From NCBI GenBank assembly GCA_016169945.1, contig JADLSH010000073.1:682001-746000 (forward strand): 64,000 bases of DNA. Reading direction: 5' to 3'. Numbering within the stretch: position 1 is the stretch's first letter; each line of letters opens with the position of its first letter. The translations under genes and the position numbers were made by a program. Origin of the DNA: Trachythela sp. YZ-2020 (taxonomy: Eukaryota; Cnidaria; Anthozoa; Malacalcyonacea; Clavulariidae). This document shows positions 62,965 to 64,000 of the stretch, one piece after another. The notes beneath the pieces were generated by a model. It worked only from the letters and a program-made list of their open reading frames with translations. It had not been told where the DNA came from and made no database searches.

Positions 62965-64000
62965 ATTGATTACTTACTCTGTTGGAAATCAAAGTATAGA
63001 CGAGTCGCAAATCAACTCACTGTAAATATTTCTGGAATATATTATTGAGGCACGGAGAATAAGGACCGTTCTATATGCCTGGGATTGCTACCGATGATAA
63101 ATTAGTTAGGTGTTCATTTTTCCTCTAAAATAAAACTCAAAAGTTGGGTAAATTATAGTTTGGACTGTTTTTTGAACATGTCAAGTTAGCCCGAAGTAAT
63201 ATTCTTGCCCACCAGCGACCATTATATAATACGAATCACCCTTGTGGCAATTTCACATATCACTTCACTTTTGAAACTGTGTGACGTGTTATGTTGGAAC
63301 ATTTCTCATGTGAAAATGTCCATTTCATAATTATGTGAAATTCAGAATTTTCGCAAATGAAATTTCAGTTTCACGTATTCTTTCACATGTGAAAATAAAG
63401 GTTCATATCTAAAAATGAATTTAACATGTGAAATTATTATTTCATATGTGGAAGTTGAATAGCACTAATTGTAAAAAGGCATTTTCACATATGAAGTAAT
63501 ATGTGAAATTTTGGTAAGGGAAAAATAGACCACAAGTCTTTTCCAGGGTCGAGGACTAAAATACAGTAATTTAAACAACAAACTACGAAGCAAACATTAA
63601 ATAAACGTTCCATCTTAATTCCATCTTCAAACTTTCATCTTCAAGATTTGAGAAAAACAGGAGACACCATTGATGTATCTCGGTGATTTCTGGATTTACT
63701 ACCAAACCCACAGGCACATATTTTGTCTTTTAATATTCACTAAAATGGTCACGGTTGGTGCATGAACAAATGAGTAAAAATGAATTTGGGTAAATGAAAA
63801 TATTACATAGTCTTCGGTAGCAATTCCGGTATAGATACGGTCCCTTTTATTAATGCAGACCCTGCCTAAAAAGTTACTGTAAATTATCACAAATAAAATG
63901 TGTCTTTGTCTTTCGTAGTTCAAGTAGAGATCAATTTAATGGTAAAAATAGCTAAAATAGTTTGTTTACCAAGTATATATATTTTTTGAATTAAATATTG
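62965..64000 (+). other. NRBP 3' UTR and downstream flank
   Basis: After the NRBP stop codon an AATAAA occurs at 63129-63134, 165 nt downstream, a plausible polyadenylation signal. Others are at 63394-63399 and 63600-63605. The region 63245-63510 is dense in TTTCACATGTGAAA-like palindromic motifs. No further gene is recognisable to the window end; the minus ORF at 63699-63923 is unsupported. Confidence 0.5.

Overview
The window is animal nuclear DNA: AT-rich, intron-rich and full of transposons. I read three protein-coding genes by matching conserved protein stretches across GT-AG (and two minor-class) splice sites and checking that every exon phase closes. Short exons, many short foldback transposons (MITEs), CR1/L2-like LINEs, tRNA-derived SINEs and hammerhead-like Penelope remnants suggest a marine invertebrate. 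A cnidarian is my best guess, but the sequence alone does not settle the phylum.

Region 1 (658-27987, minus strand) is ELP3, the catalytic subunit of Elongator. It has 22 coding exons and a predicted 548 residues. Exon 19 lies between two consecutive introns with U12-type (minor spliceosome) signals. The first of these has AT-AG ends and carries a 2.3 kb, roughly 110-copy array of a 21-bp minisatellite. ELP3 intron 1 (20753-27965) holds a 4.3 kb hAT-like DNA transposon with terminal inverted repeats and a decayed, multi-exon transposase.

Region 2 (29322-34835, minus) is a gene for a BEN-domain protein of 420 residues. It has an N-terminal coiled-coil-like segment and a C-terminal BEN domain. 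I cannot assign an ortholog with confidence. A possible noncoding first exon ends near 38665. That would make the gene head-to-head with the next one, around a CRE-containing promoter region at about 38500-39195.

Region 3 (39196-62964, plus) is an NRBP-family (nuclear receptor-binding protein) pseudokinase with 19 coding exons and 493 residues. Its introns hold LINEs, three long foldback elements and hammerhead-like motifs. Intron 12 contains a nearly full-length LINE inserted into an older ~150-200-bp repeat. This LINE has an endonuclease ORF with a 2A-like motif and an RT ORF with YADD.

The three genes are unrelated housekeeping or regulatory genes and do not form a pathway. I found no bacterial-type system, CRISPR array, rRNA gene or convincing functional tRNA gene. 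The most notable features are the paired U12 introns, the minisatellite inside one of them, the hammerhead/Penelope traces and the many MITE families, several with recognisable target-site duplications.
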